64,000 nucleotides of DNA from Treponema saccharophilum DSM 2985 (GTDB lineage: Bacteria > Spirochaetota > Spirochaetia > Treponematales > Treponemataceae): assembly GCF_000255555.1 (NCBI RefSeq), contig NZ_AGRW01000040.1, positions 40,624 to 104,623 on the forward strand, given 5' to 3'. The translations under genes and the position numbers were made by a program. This document shows, one piece after another, positions 1 through 8,447 of the stretch (its first letter is position 1; every line of letters begins with the position of its first letter). The notes beneath the pieces were generated by a model. It was given only the letters and a program-made list of their open reading frames with translations. It did not search any database and was not told the DNA's origin.

Positions 1-1
1 A

Positions 2-973
<972 letters not shown>

Positions 974-995
974 TTTCCGCCAATAAGGAAACGGG

Positions 996-1032
996 AGACC
1001 ATGCCCGAGAAATACGGGCGTGGTCTTTTTTT
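996..1032 (+). terminator. Intrinsic terminator/attenuator between mglB and mglA
   Basis: A 12-bp stem (AGACCATGCCCG with CGGGCGTGGTCT, one G-U pair) with a 7-nt loop is followed by a run of T. It lies 23 bases after the mglB stop and just before the mglA ribosome-binding site. It probably lets binding protein be made in excess over ATPase and permease. Confidence 0.8.
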
Positions 1033-1058
1033 GGCAAAATTCACCAACAGGAAGAAAT

Positions 1059-2552
1059 ATGAGCGAATTAGTTCTACAGATTAAAAACCTGTCGAAATCA
1101 TTCGGCAAGAACAAAGTCCTAGACGGAATCAACCTTGAGGTTCCGGAAGGCTCGGTGCTCGGCTTGATGGGCGAGAACGGAGCCGGAAAATCCACGATGA
1201 TGAAATGCCTTTTCGGAATTTACGCGAAGGACGAGGGACAGTTTCTGCTTTGTGGCAAACAGGTTTCATTCAAGAACCCGAAGGAAGCGCTGGAAAGCGG
1301 CGTCGCGATGGTTCACCAGGAGCTGAACCAGTGTCTCGACCGCTCCGTCGCCGACAACCTTTTTCTCGGAAGATACCCCAAGAAATTCGGCGTCATCGAC
1401 GAGGCGAAGATGCTCAAGGACAGCATCAAGCTTTTCGACTCGCTGAACATGAACGTAAACCCGCGCACGATAATGAGGACGATGAGCGTCTCGCAGCGCC
1501 AGATGGTCGAAATCGCGAAGGCCGTCTCCTATGACGCGAAGATAATCGTTCTCGACGAGCCGACAAGCTCCCTTACGGAGAACGAGGTTCAGAAATTGTT
1601 CTCGATTGTCCGCGAGCTCAAAAAGAAAGGCGTTTCGTTCGTCTACATATCGCACAAGATGGACGAGATTTTTCAGGTCTGCGACCAGATTGCCGTCCTG
1701 CGCGACGGAAAGATGATTATGCAGAAACAGTCGTCGGAAACCGAGATGGGCGAGCTCATAACCGCCATGGTCGGACGCTCCCTCGACAAGCGTTTCCCGG
1801 ACGTCGACAACAAACCGGGCGATTACTGTCTTGAAATCAATAACCTATCAACAAAATACGCCCCCATTTTGGAGAACATATCGTTCAAGGTAAGGAAGGG
1901 CGAGATTTTCGGATTGTACGGGCTTGTAGGAGCTGGACGCAGCGAATTGCTTGAATCCCTTTTCGGGGTGCGCACAATCTCAACGGGAACGATTTCCTAT
2001 GCCGGCAAGAAGCTCCGCTTCTCGAACAGCCGCGACGCCATGGAGCATGGATTCGCGCTCGTCACGGAGGAGCGCAAGCTCAACGGAATGTTCGGCAAGG
2101 ACACGATAAAATTCAACACCGTCATAACGAATCTCGACAGCTACAAGACTGCTGGAATCCTTTCCGAGCGGAAGATGGCGGAGGCCGCGGAGCGCGAGAT
2201 AAAGCAGATGCACACGAAATGCGTTTCGTCGGAGGAGCTGATTACATCGCTTTCGGGCGGAAACCAGCAGAAAGTCATCATCGGAAAATGGATGGAGCGC
2301 TCGCCGGAGGTTTTCCTCCTCGACGAACCGACACGCGGTATCGATGTCGGCGCGAAGTATGAAATATACCAACTCATCATCCGTATGGCGAAGGAAGGCA
2401 AGACGATAATCGTCGTATCAAGCGAGATGCCTGAAATTCTCGGAATCACGAACCGAATCGCCGTTATGTCAAACCACAGGCTCGCCGGAATCGTGGACAC
2501 GGCGACGACCGACCAGGAAGCGCTTCTCAAGCTTTCTGCGAAATATCTGTGA
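1059..2552 (+). CDS. mglA: Mgl sugar ABC transporter ATP-binding protein
   Basis: Cytoplasmic ATPase that powers galactose/glucose import; 497 residues, normal for the duplicated sugar-ABC ATPases. Two ABC domains are visible. The first has Walker A GENGAGKST near residues 38-46, signature-like MSVSQRQMVEIAK and Walker B IIVLDEPTS. The second has the degenerate loop GLVGAGRSE, LSGGNQQKV and VFLLDEPTRG. ATG at 1059 was chosen because AGGAAG stands 5 bases upstream; an in-frame ATG at 1020 falls inside the preceding terminator. mglC starts 15 bases after the stop. Confidence 0.93.
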   Translation: MSELVLQIKNLSKSFGKNKVLDGINLEVPEGSVLGLMGENGAGKSTMMKCLFGIYAKDEGQFLLCGKQVSFKNPKEALESGVAMVHQELNQCLDRSVADNLFLGRYPKKFGVIDEAKMLKDSIKLFDSLNMNVNPRTIMRTMSVSQRQMVEIAKAVSYDAKIIVLDEPTSSLTENEVQKLFSIVRELKKKGVSFVYISHKMDEIFQVCDQIAVLRDGKMIMQKQSSETEMGELITAMVGRSLDKRFPDVDNKPGDYCLEINNLSTKYAPILENISFKVRKGEIFGLYGLVGAGRSELLESLFGVRTISTGTISYAGKKLRFSNSRDAMEHGFALVTEERKLNGMFGKDTIKFNTVITNLDSYKTAGILSERKMAEAAEREIKQMHTKCVSSEELITSLSGGNQQKVIIGKWMERSPEVFLLDEPTRGIDVGAKYEIYQLIIRMAKEGKTIIVVSSEMPEILGITNRIAVMSNHRLAGIVDTATTDQEALLKLSAKYL

Positions 2553-2567
2553 AAAAGGAGTATGTCA

Positions 2568-4256
2568 ATGGACAACGAACAGAAAAGCTACCTTGAGCAG
2601 GACAAGGAACTTACGAAATACAGCGCACGCCTCACCGAGCTCAGAAAAGACGGCGTCAACCTCATTTCCGCCCTGAAGCAGGAAAATGCGGCGGCAAAGC
2701 GCAACAAGCTTCTCTCAGCCGAGGAGCGCACCGCCCTTATCGCGCGCAACAACGCGCGCATCGCGGAAGCAAAAATAGTCGAAGAGAAAAACAAGGCGGA
2801 GATTGCGGAAATCGTCAAGAAAGCAGTCGCGCGCAACAACGAAATCTCCAAGGCGAACATCGCGAAGGTAACGAAAGAGCAGAACGACATCATCGCTTCC
2901 CTCAAAGCCGATTTCCAGAAGCAGCTTTCCGAGATTGACGCGGCGTCCCTCGAGCGCAAGCAGAAGATTGTCGCATCATACGCAGGAAAGACGGCGCAGA
3001 AGGATGTTGCGGACTGCAAGGAAGAGCTCCGCATAGCGAACTACGAGCATGATTCAGCCGTTTTCGAGGCGAAGAACAAATTCACGTCGGCCGTCGACGT
3101 CGCGAAGGCGGCGAAGAACCAGGCATATGTCGATTTCGTGCAGAAAAACCGCGCGCTCAGGAACGGCCAGACGAATTTCATGGAGGACTGCACGCTTTCA
3201 GTGCAGAACTACATCAACAAATTCAGGATGTCGAAGTTCCTCCTCGACAACGGTCTTTACCTCGCGATTCTCGTGTTCTTCATCGTCTGTATAGTGCTCG
3301 CGCCGCTTTCCGGAAACGGAAACCTCCTCAGCCTGCCGAACATCTTCACGATTCTCGAGCAGTCGTCCGTAAGGATGTTCTACGCGCTCGGTGTCGCGGG
3401 ACTCATCCTCCTCGCGGGAACGGACCTCAGCGTCGGGCGCATGGTCGCGCTCGGTGCCGTCATCACGGGACTTATCCTCCATCCGGGACAGAACATCGTC
3501 ACGTTCTTCGGCGCCGAGCCGTGGGACTTCACCGGACACGCGATGGCATTCCGCCTTATCCTCGCGCTTTTCCTTTCAATCATATTGTGCGTCGCGTTCA
3601 GCGCGTTCGCGGGCGTGTTCAGCGCCAAGCTCAAAATCCACCCGTTCATCTCGACGCTGGCGACGCAGCTCATCATCTACGGACTGCTCTTCTTCGGAAC
3701 GAGCGGAACGCCGGTCGGCTCAATCGACGCGGATATCAAGGATATGATTGGCGGACGCTGGATTATGGGATATGTCGGCGGAGAGCTGATAACGTTCCCG
3801 AAACTCATCATCCCCGCAATCATCGCGATTGCCGTTGCGTGGTTCATCTGGAACAAGACGACGTTCGGAAAGAACATGTACGCGGTCGGAGGAAATGCCG
3901 AGGCGGCGAGCGTCAGCGGTATCAGCGTATTCTGGGTCACGATGGGCGTTTTCATCATGGCAGGCGTGTTCTACGGATGCGGCGCGTTCCTCGAAGCGTT
4001 CAAGGCGAACGCCAGCGCGGGAACGGGTCAGGGCTACGAGCTTGACGCAATCGCCGCGTGCGTCGTCGGCGGAATATCGTTCAACGGCGGTATCGGAAAA
4101 ATCGGAGGTGCGGTCATCGGTGTAATCATCTTCACGAGCCTCACATACTGCCTCACCTTCCTCGGAATCGACACGAACCTCCAGTTCGTCTTCAAGGGAC
4201 TTATCATCATCGCGGCTGTCGCGCTCGACAGCGTCAAGTACCTCAAGAGGAAGTAA
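2568..4256 (+). CDS. mglC: Mgl sugar ABC transporter permease with long N-terminal coiled coil
   Basis: Inner-membrane permease of the Mgl importer. The C-terminal ~340 residues are a typical BPD_transp_2 permease: TM1 at KFLLDNGLYLAILVFFIV, the family signature LAGTDLSVGRMVALG, then GGNAEAASVSGI and GIGKIGGAVIGV. Ahead of it is about 220 residues of Lys/Glu/Ala-rich, Cys-poor sequence with coiled-coil character, absent from E. coli MglC (~336 residues). ATG 2568 has AAGGAG 7 bases upstream; the ATG at 2562 would leave only one base of spacing. A terminator follows at 4282. Confidence 0.9.
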   Translation: MDNEQKSYLEQDKELTKYSARLTELRKDGVNLISALKQENAAAKRNKLLSAEERTALIARNNARIAEAKIVEEKNKAEIAEIVKKAVARNNEISKANIAKVTKEQNDIIASLKADFQKQLSEIDAASLERKQKIVASYAGKTAQKDVADCKEELRIANYEHDSAVFEAKNKFTSAVDVAKAAKNQAYVDFVQKNRALRNGQTNFMEDCTLSVQNYINKFRMSKFLLDNGLYLAILVFFIVCIVLAPLSGNGNLLSLPNIFTILEQSSVRMFYALGVAGLILLAGTDLSVGRMVALGAVITGLILHPGQNIVTFFGAEPWDFTGHAMAFRLILALFLSIILCVAFSAFAGVFSAKLKIHPFISTLATQLIIYGLLFFGTSGTPVGSIDADIKDMIGGRWIMGYVGGELITFPKLIIPAIIAIAVAWFIWNKTTFGKNMYAVGGNAEAASVSGISVFWVTMGVFIMAGVFYGCGAFLEAFKANASAGTGQGYELDAIAACVVGGISFNGGIGKIGGAVIGVIIFTSLTYCLTFLGIDTNLQFVFKGLIIIAAVALDSVKYLKRK

Positions 4257-4281
4257 TTTCCCACGGAAAATCGATTCCGGA

Positions 4282-4313
4282 AAACGCCCTGCAATCACGC
4301 GGGGCGTTTTTTT
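4282..4313 (+). terminator. Terminator of the mgl operon
   Basis: An 8-bp stem AACGCCCT with GGGGCGTT (one G-U pair), a loop around GCAATCACGC and a T7 tail, 26 bases after the mglC stop. Confidence 0.85.
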
Positions 4314-4631
4314 GCCCACAACCGAAGCCATCGCAGCGGACTTACACCCACGTTCTAAAACGCGGTGCCGGCAAAGAGCTAAGTCCCCTGGACAGACTTT
4401 GATTTTACATGTATCCGTGTAAAATATTGCGGCAAAGCATAAAAGCATGTTATTACAGGGCTTAAGATATTTACGGTTCAGCTTACACTGACATTTTTGC
4501 AGTATAAACTGTTTACCGTGGATACGGAGAATATTTGTTATACGGACGGCTCACTGAGCTGGTGGTTTTATAGAAATATAAATATTGTTATGACGACAGG
4601 CGCAGTCGCGTGGTTAAAAAAGGATTAAAAA
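4314..4631. other. Intergenic junction from mgl to the cassette island, with an inverted repeat
   Basis: No gene seen. Base composition changes to AT-rich at about 4390. A perfect 8-bp inverted repeat, ATTTTACA (4402-4409) and TGTAAAAT (4418-4425) with an 8-bp centre, could be an operator. A motif GTTATTA at 4449 resembles an attC core site and may mark the left edge of the array, but no long stem accompanies it. Confidence 0.4.
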
Positions 4632-5306
4632 ATGGATATTCAAGGACAGTTCAATTTAGTTGCAAAAAGCTATGATGAAAATCGAAAGAAGTTTATACCA
4701 TGCTTTGACGATTATTACATTTCAAGCACAGATTTTATTGCCAGGACATTAAATTATGAGCCGAAACTTATCTATGACCTTGGCTCAGGAACTGGCCTGC
4801 TCTCTTCTTTTTGGTACAGGCACTTCCCAAAATCAGAGTATGTGCTGATAGACATTGCCGAGGAAATGCTGGATGTTGCAAAAAAGAGGTTTTCAGGAAG
4901 CGCGAATATAAAATACAAAGTCCTGGATTATTCAGAATCAATGCCAGAAGGCAATCCCGACTTGATTATTTCAGCTCTTTCAATTCACCATCTTGAAAAT
5001 ACTGACAAGAAAAGACTTTTCAAAAGAGTTTATGAATCTCTTGAGGACGACAGGCTTTTTGTTAATTATGACCAGTTTTGCTCTGACAGTTCAGTCATTA
5101 ATGAAAAAATCGAGGAATATTGGATAAATGGAATAAAAAAATCGGGAGTATCGGAAATAGAGTATGCGCGATGGATTGAAAGAAAAAAACTGGATCGCGA
5201 AATCTCAATCAATCAGGAAATCCAATGGTTAAAAGATGCCGGTTTTAGGAATGTGGAATGCATATATTCAAAAGGAAAATTCGGTGTAATAGTATCAGTA
5301 AAATAA
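4632..5306 (+). CDS. Class I SAM-dependent methyltransferase
   Basis: 224 residues with the methyltransferase core: motif I DLGSGTGLLSSF near residue 45, an acidic residue ending the next strand in VLIDIAEEML, and IISALSIHHLE as motif IV with its typical HHL. These residues bind S-adenosylmethionine; the acceptor is unknown. AAGGA precedes the ATG by 8 bases. AT-rich codon use differs from the flanking core genes. It ends 25 bases before an attC site, so it is the first clear cassette gene. Confidence 0.85.
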   Translation: MDIQGQFNLVAKSYDENRKKFIPCFDDYYISSTDFIARTLNYEPKLIYDLGSGTGLLSSFWYRHFPKSEYVLIDIAEEMLDVAKKRFSGSANIKYKVLDYSESMPEGNPDLIISALSIHHLENTDKKRLFKRVYESLEDDRLFVNYDQFCSDSSVINEKIEEYWINGIKKSGVSEIEYARWIERKKLDREISINQEIQWLKDAGFRNVECIYSKGKFGVIVSVK

Positions 5307-5331
5307 ATAAATTTGTGTGAAAGAATAAAAC

Positions 5332-5394
5332 CATAACAAGAAGTTCAAAGCCGACACAGGCTCAAGGCCTGTGCGGTTTAACTCATTGTTATGC
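5332..5394 (+). repeat. attC site 1
   Basis: The outer arms CATAACAA and TTGTTATG pair. Inside, GTTCAAAGCCGACACAGGC pairs with GCCTGTGCGGTTTAAC, leaving a TCAAG apical loop. The recombination core GTTATGC is at 5388-5394. Confidence 0.85.
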
Positions 5395-5424
5395 TCACAG
5401 CCCACTGGTGCACGGAGATTGAAA

Positions 5425-5790
5425 ATGGAAATAATAAAAAAATCCGAAATCAAAATTTTAAGCAATTCTGGTGTTGAATCATTTCAGCTATTGAATCCAG
5501 AAAATAGTAAATCCGAAAGAATTACTATCACAAGAGTATTGGTTCAGCCCGATAATGAACAACCTCGGCATAAACATGATACTTCGGAACAGATATGGAT
5601 TGCCGTGAGAGGAAAAGGGATTTTACTTCTTGCAGATAACAAAGAAGAAGTATTCGAACCTGGTGATGTAGTTCGTTTTGCTGACGGAGATATTCATGGA
5701 CTAAAAAATAAAAGTCAGGATGTATTTGAGTATATCTCTGTAACATCTCCTCCTATAAACTTTGGGTATGCATACAAGGAGAAGAAATAA
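5425..5790 (+). CDS. Small cupin-domain protein
   Basis: 121 residues forming a single cupin beta-barrel. Motif 1 is RHKHDTSEQIW with its two metal-ligand His and a Glu; motif 2 is PGDVVRFADGDIHGLKN with the last His. Such proteins bind a metal and act as isomerases, dioxygenases or sensors; the substrate cannot be read. Start 5425 has GGAG 7 bases upstream; an earlier in-frame ATG at 5371 lies inside attC 1. A T-rich hairpin follows the stop at once. Confidence 0.8.
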   Translation: MEIIKKSEIKILSNSGVESFQLLNPENSKSERITITRVLVQPDNEQPRHKHDTSEQIWIAVRGKGILLLADNKEEVFEPGDVVRFADGDIHGLKNKSQDVFEYISVTSPPINFGYAYKEKK

Positions 5791-5795
5791 ATATT

Positions 5796-5821
5796 AAGCA
5801 CGGTCAAGTCGTGTTTTTTTT
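5796..5821 (+). terminator. Terminator of the cupin cassette
   Basis: Stem AAGCACG with CGTGTTT around GTCAAGT, then a T run, 5 bases after the cupin stop. The loop carries the same TCAAG as the attC sites. Downstream, GCCATTGTTATAG (core-like GTTATAG at 5869-5875) may be the remnant of a decayed attC. Confidence 0.65.
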
Positions 5822-5952
5822 ATTTGACGGAATAAATAATAATTCTAAAGTGCTGGTTGTCTGCCATTGTTATAGAGAAAATGACGAAGTAATCAGAATT
5901 ATTTCTGCGTGAAAAGCAACGATGAACGAAGAAGCGGTTATATCGGTAAACA

Positions 5953-5979
5953 AAAAAATCAGGTCAAGCCTGATTTTTT
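5953..5979 (+). terminator. Perfect hairpin with TCAAG loop before the next cassette gene
   Basis: Eleven perfect base pairs, AAAAAATCAGG with CCTGATTTTTT, enclose the loop TCAAG. It ends in T6 and lies just upstream of the ribosome-binding site AAAGGAAG of the gene at 5998. It may stop upstream transcription or isolate the cassette. Confidence 0.6.
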
Positions 5980-5997
5980 AATGAAAAGGAAGTATGA

Positions 5998-6330
5998 ATG
6001 TTAGAACGTTCAATAACAATTTTTGACAATAAAACTGAATTGCTAATAAAGGAAATTGTTATTACACCTAATTTTAGTCTTTTAAAGAAAAAATATAAAG
6101 AAGAATTAAATACCGACCCGTTACTATATTATGAATATGAAATAAAAGAAGACGATGTTGTATATCAAGATGAAGATTTTAATCAAATAGGTTCTGATTT
6201 TGAAAAAGAATTTCAAAATGATATAACAGTATTTCATTCTGCAAGAATAGGAAACGCAGAATGTAAATTAATCAATCAGAAAGTATTTGTAGACTTTGCA
6301 GTTAATTGGATGAATAAGAATAGAACTTAA
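5998..6330 (+). CDS. Hypothetical cassette protein
   Basis: 110 residues, acidic, soluble, no signal peptide and no membrane segment. It begins MLERSITIFDNKTELLIKEI and ends in a hydrophobic-basic tail. I do not recognise the family with confidence; its size and composition resemble small immunity-type proteins, but no motif proves that. AAAGGAAG precedes the ATG by 6 bases. The hicA promoter starts 8 bases after its stop. AT-rich like the rest of the island. Confidence 0.7.
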   Translation: MLERSITIFDNKTELLIKEIVITPNFSLLKKKYKEELNTDPLLYYEYEIKEDDVVYQDEDFNQIGSDFEKEFQNDITVFHSARIGNAECKLINQKVFVDFAVNWMNKNRT

Positions 6331-6337
6331 GATTTAC

Positions 6338-6366
6338 TTGACACCATATATAACACCACTTATAAT
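6338..6366 (+). promoter_or_regulatory. Consensus promoter of hicAB
   Basis: TTGACA (6338-6343), 17-bp spacer, TATAAT (6361-6366): both hexamers are perfect. The hicA ATG is at 6373, 6 bases after the -10 box, so transcription should begin at or next to the start codon. Confidence 0.85.
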
Positions 6367-6372
6367 TCAATT

Positions 6373-6624
6373 ATGGCACAATGGGACAAACTTTTAAGCA
6401 AAATAAAATCCCTCGATAAAGACATGCGTTTTGCAGAACTTAAAAAAGTTCTGCAAAGTTATGGCTATTCGGTTTCACAACCGAAAGGTGGAAGCAGTCA
6501 TTACATTTTCAGAAAACCCGGTTGTAATCCAATTACCATTCCAAATCATGAACCTATAAAAACTGTTTATGTAAGAATGGTAAAGGAAATTGTAGAATCC
6601 GAAGAAAAAAACAAGGAGGACTGA
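6373..6624 (+). CDS. hicA: HicA-family mRNA interferase toxin
   Basis: 83 residues, the family's usual length. The conserved toxin core GGSSHYIFRK carries the catalytic His, followed by ITIPNHEPIKTVYVRMVKEI as in HicA proteins. HicA cleaves mRNA when not bound by HicB. No ribosome-binding site is visible upstream, which fits a leaderless transcript from the overlapping promoter. hicB starts one base after the stop codon, in the usual toxin-antitoxin order. Such pairs in cassette arrays are thought to stabilise them. Confidence 0.9.
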   Translation: MAQWDKLLSKIKSLDKDMRFAELKKVLQSYGYSVSQPKGGSSHYIFRKPGCNPITIPNHEPIKTVYVRMVKEIVESEEKNKED

Positions 6625-6625
6625 T

Positions 6626-7018
6626 ATGAAAACATTAGATGAATACATGAAAATGCCTTATAAATTGGAAATCATTCCAGATACAGAAGAATCAGGTTAT
6701 GTAGCTTCATATCCGGAACTTCCAGGGTGTATTACTTGCGGCGAAACAATTGCTAATGCCGTTGCAAATGCAGAAGACGCAAAAAAAGCATGGTTAACCG
6801 CCGCTATTGAAGATGGTATAGAAATTGCAGAACCAGAAACAGCTGATTCATATTCCGGTCAGTTCAAACTGCGTCTTCCAAAAACATTACACAAAACTCT
6901 CGCCGAGGACTCAAAAAAAGAAGGCGTAAGTATGAATCAATATTGCGTGTATCTTCTTGCAAAGAATTCAGAAAAAGAACATGTTGCCTTTGCAAAAAAG
7001 CAAGCTGTACTCGTATAA
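6626..7018 (+). CDS. hicB: HicB-family antitoxin
   Basis: 130 residues. The N-terminal HicB fold shows YVASYPELPGCITCGET, AVANAEDAKKAWL and AIEDGIEIAEP. The C-terminal segment (FKLRLPKTLHKTLAEDSKKE, then GVSMNQYCVYLLAK) reads as a ribbon-helix-helix DNA-binding domain. It neutralises HicA and should repress the promoter at 6338. AAGGAGG precedes the ATG. Its TAA stop (7016-7018) is part of the attC 2 end motif. Confidence 0.9.
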   Translation: MKTLDEYMKMPYKLEIIPDTEESGYVASYPELPGCITCGETIANAVANAEDAKKAWLTAAIEDGIEIAEPETADSYSGQFKLRLPKTLHKTLAEDSKKEGVSMNQYCVYLLAKNSEKEHVAFAKKQAVLV

Positions 7019-7075
7019 CAAAGGTTCGTAGCCGACACGCGGTCAAGCCGCGTGCGGTACAACCAATTGTTAGGC
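7015..7075 (+). repeat. attC site 2
   Basis: ATAACAA pairs with TTGTTAG; inside, GGTTCGTAGCCG and CACGCGG pair with CCGCGTG and CGGTACAACC around TCAAG. The core GTTAGGC is at 7069-7075. Confidence 0.9.
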
Positions 7076-7128
7076 AGACGCTCGCTACTTGAGGCGCTTG
7101 TATTTACGAAGAATAGAAGTGTTATGAA

Positions 7129-7752
7129 ATGATAGAGGAAGAATTGGAAAATAGGAAAACTAAAATGTCCCATATTGATATTTTATTAGAAGCTTTGGAC
7201 AAAATAACCCATAATCAAAAAGACTCTGCTGTCAAACTTATCACAACCAATTATAAACATGTCTTTCAAGAATATGAGTCAAGGAACATGTCTTATTATG
7301 AAAAATTGAAGATTTTTATCAGAGATGGATTTATAGATCGTTATACTGGTAAAAAATTACTTTTTCCTAATGTTTTAAGGATACTTTCTTTTGAATTAGG
7401 AGATGTTTTTCCCTATCATCCTAACTGGAAAATGTCGGACTGTCATATAGCTTATTGGGAGATGTTTCCAACTTATGACCATATTGTTCCAATTGCACGA
7501 GGGGGAAAAGATGAAAGTTCGAATATTGTCACAACTTCACAAATGATGAATTCGTCAAAATCTGGATTTCTGTTAGAAGAAACTGGATTAAAAATTGTGC
7601 CAGGTGGAAATATATCTGATTGGGATGGGATGATATCATGGTATATTAATTATATGAGTAAAAATTATAATAATATTTCCTTAGGCGATACCTCTTTTAA
7701 GGCTTGGGATAAAGCACTAAGGAAATGTGTAGAAGAAAAGATAATCACATAA
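7129..7752 (+). CDS. HNH-type endonuclease domain protein
   Basis: 207 residues. The C-terminal half carries the betabetaalpha-metal core: YDHIVPIARGG (catalytic His after Asp), SSNIVTTSQ (Asn) and MMNSSKSG, where the last His is replaced by Asn as in HNN variants. The N-terminal ~100 residues are alpha-helical and charged. It could be a restriction-type or defence nuclease; no partner gene is adjacent. An alternative start is the in-frame ATG at 7165. The TAA stop lies inside attC 3. Confidence 0.75.
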   Translation: MIEEELENRKTKMSHIDILLEALDKITHNQKDSAVKLITTNYKHVFQEYESRNMSYYEKLKIFIRDGFIDRYTGKKLLFPNVLRILSFELGDVFPYHPNWKMSDCHIAYWEMFPTYDHIVPIARGGKDESSNIVTTSQMMNSSKSGFLLEETGLKIVPGGNISDWDGMISWYINYMSKNYNNISLGDTSFKAWDKALRKCVEEKIIT

Positions 7753-7810
7753 CAAAGCTTCAATGCCGCCTGCGGGTCAAGCCCAGCTGCGGTACAACCA
7801 GTTGTTATAT
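7748..7810 (+). repeat. attC site 3
   Basis: ATAACAA and TTGTTAT are the outer arms; GCCGC and CTGCGGG with GCCCAGCTGCGG form the inner stem around TCAAG. The core GTTATAT is at 7804-7810. Confidence 0.85.
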
Positions 7811-7852
7811 GAACGCCCGCTACTTGAGGTGCCTGAATAAAGTAAAAAAAGT

Positions 7853-8287
7853 ATGGAGTCAGAAATGCTAAGAATAGCGATTATATTGATTCTTATTTCT
7901 CTTTCTTTATTGTTTATTGTTTTCAAAGAAATAAGGGAAAATAAAAATACAGCAGTAGAAGACAAAAACAGAAAAGAGCTGACGGGAGCAGATAAAATCG
8001 GAATAATACATTTGATTTATCTGTTCCTGGTTTTAGGCAGTGATTTAACTGATACTTTTGCCGGCGATTTTCTGTACTGCAATTACAGCCTCCTCTTTGA
8101 ATTAGTATATAATATTGAATTTATCAGCATGTTTATTATAATTCCAATCTTCTTTATAACTGTGTTAGTAAAACTAATTCGTTCATTAAAGCAAGAAAAG
8201 AAAGGCGGCGTAGTTGCCTGTATATCTCTTATACTCAATGCGGTTATGGGACTGGTAAACGCAGGTACATATGCTGCTCATTTTTAA
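7853..8287 (+). CDS. Small integral membrane protein of a cassette
   Basis: 144 residues with about four hydrophobic segments: MLRIAIILILISLSLLFIV, IIHLIYLFLVLGSDL, ELVYNIEFISMFIIIPIFF and VACISLILNAVMGLV. No enzymatic motif is visible and I do not recognise a family. No good ribosome-binding site stands before 7853 or the alternative ATG at 7865. It lies between attC 3 and the degenerate attC 4. Confidence 0.65.
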   Translation: MESEMLRIAIILILISLSLLFIVFKEIRENKNTAVEDKNRKELTGADKIGIIHLIYLFLVLGSDLTDTFAGDFLYCNYSLLFELVYNIEFISMFIIIPIFFITVLVKLIRSLKQEKKGGVVACISLILNAVMGLVNAGTYAAHF

Positions 8288-8294
8288 TAATAAA

Positions 8295-8385
8295 ATGTTA
8301 GTACGCGGCTTTACGCCACCGCACCTTTTGCGCCAATTTTGCCCGTTGGGCAAAACCGTTTTTGCGGTTTAAGCAATTGTTATGT
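8295..8385 (+). repeat. attC site 4, degenerate left end
   Basis: The right end is canonical (GCAATTGTTATG; core at 8379-8385). The inner stem GCTTTACGCCACCGCA pairs imperfectly with TGCGGTTTAAGC, and TTTTGCCC GTT GGGCAAAA forms the tip. The left ATAACAA motif is missing, so the site may be inactive. Confidence 0.65.
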
Positions 8386-8447
8386 GGACGCCCGCACAGG
8401 GGCGCTAACGAGAAAAAGATTAGGGACAAGCCGAAGAAGAAATAAAA

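Noticed and set aside
4320..4400. tRNA-like or riboswitch-like sequence after the mgl terminator
   Set aside because: No cloverleaf or known riboswitch core could be formed.
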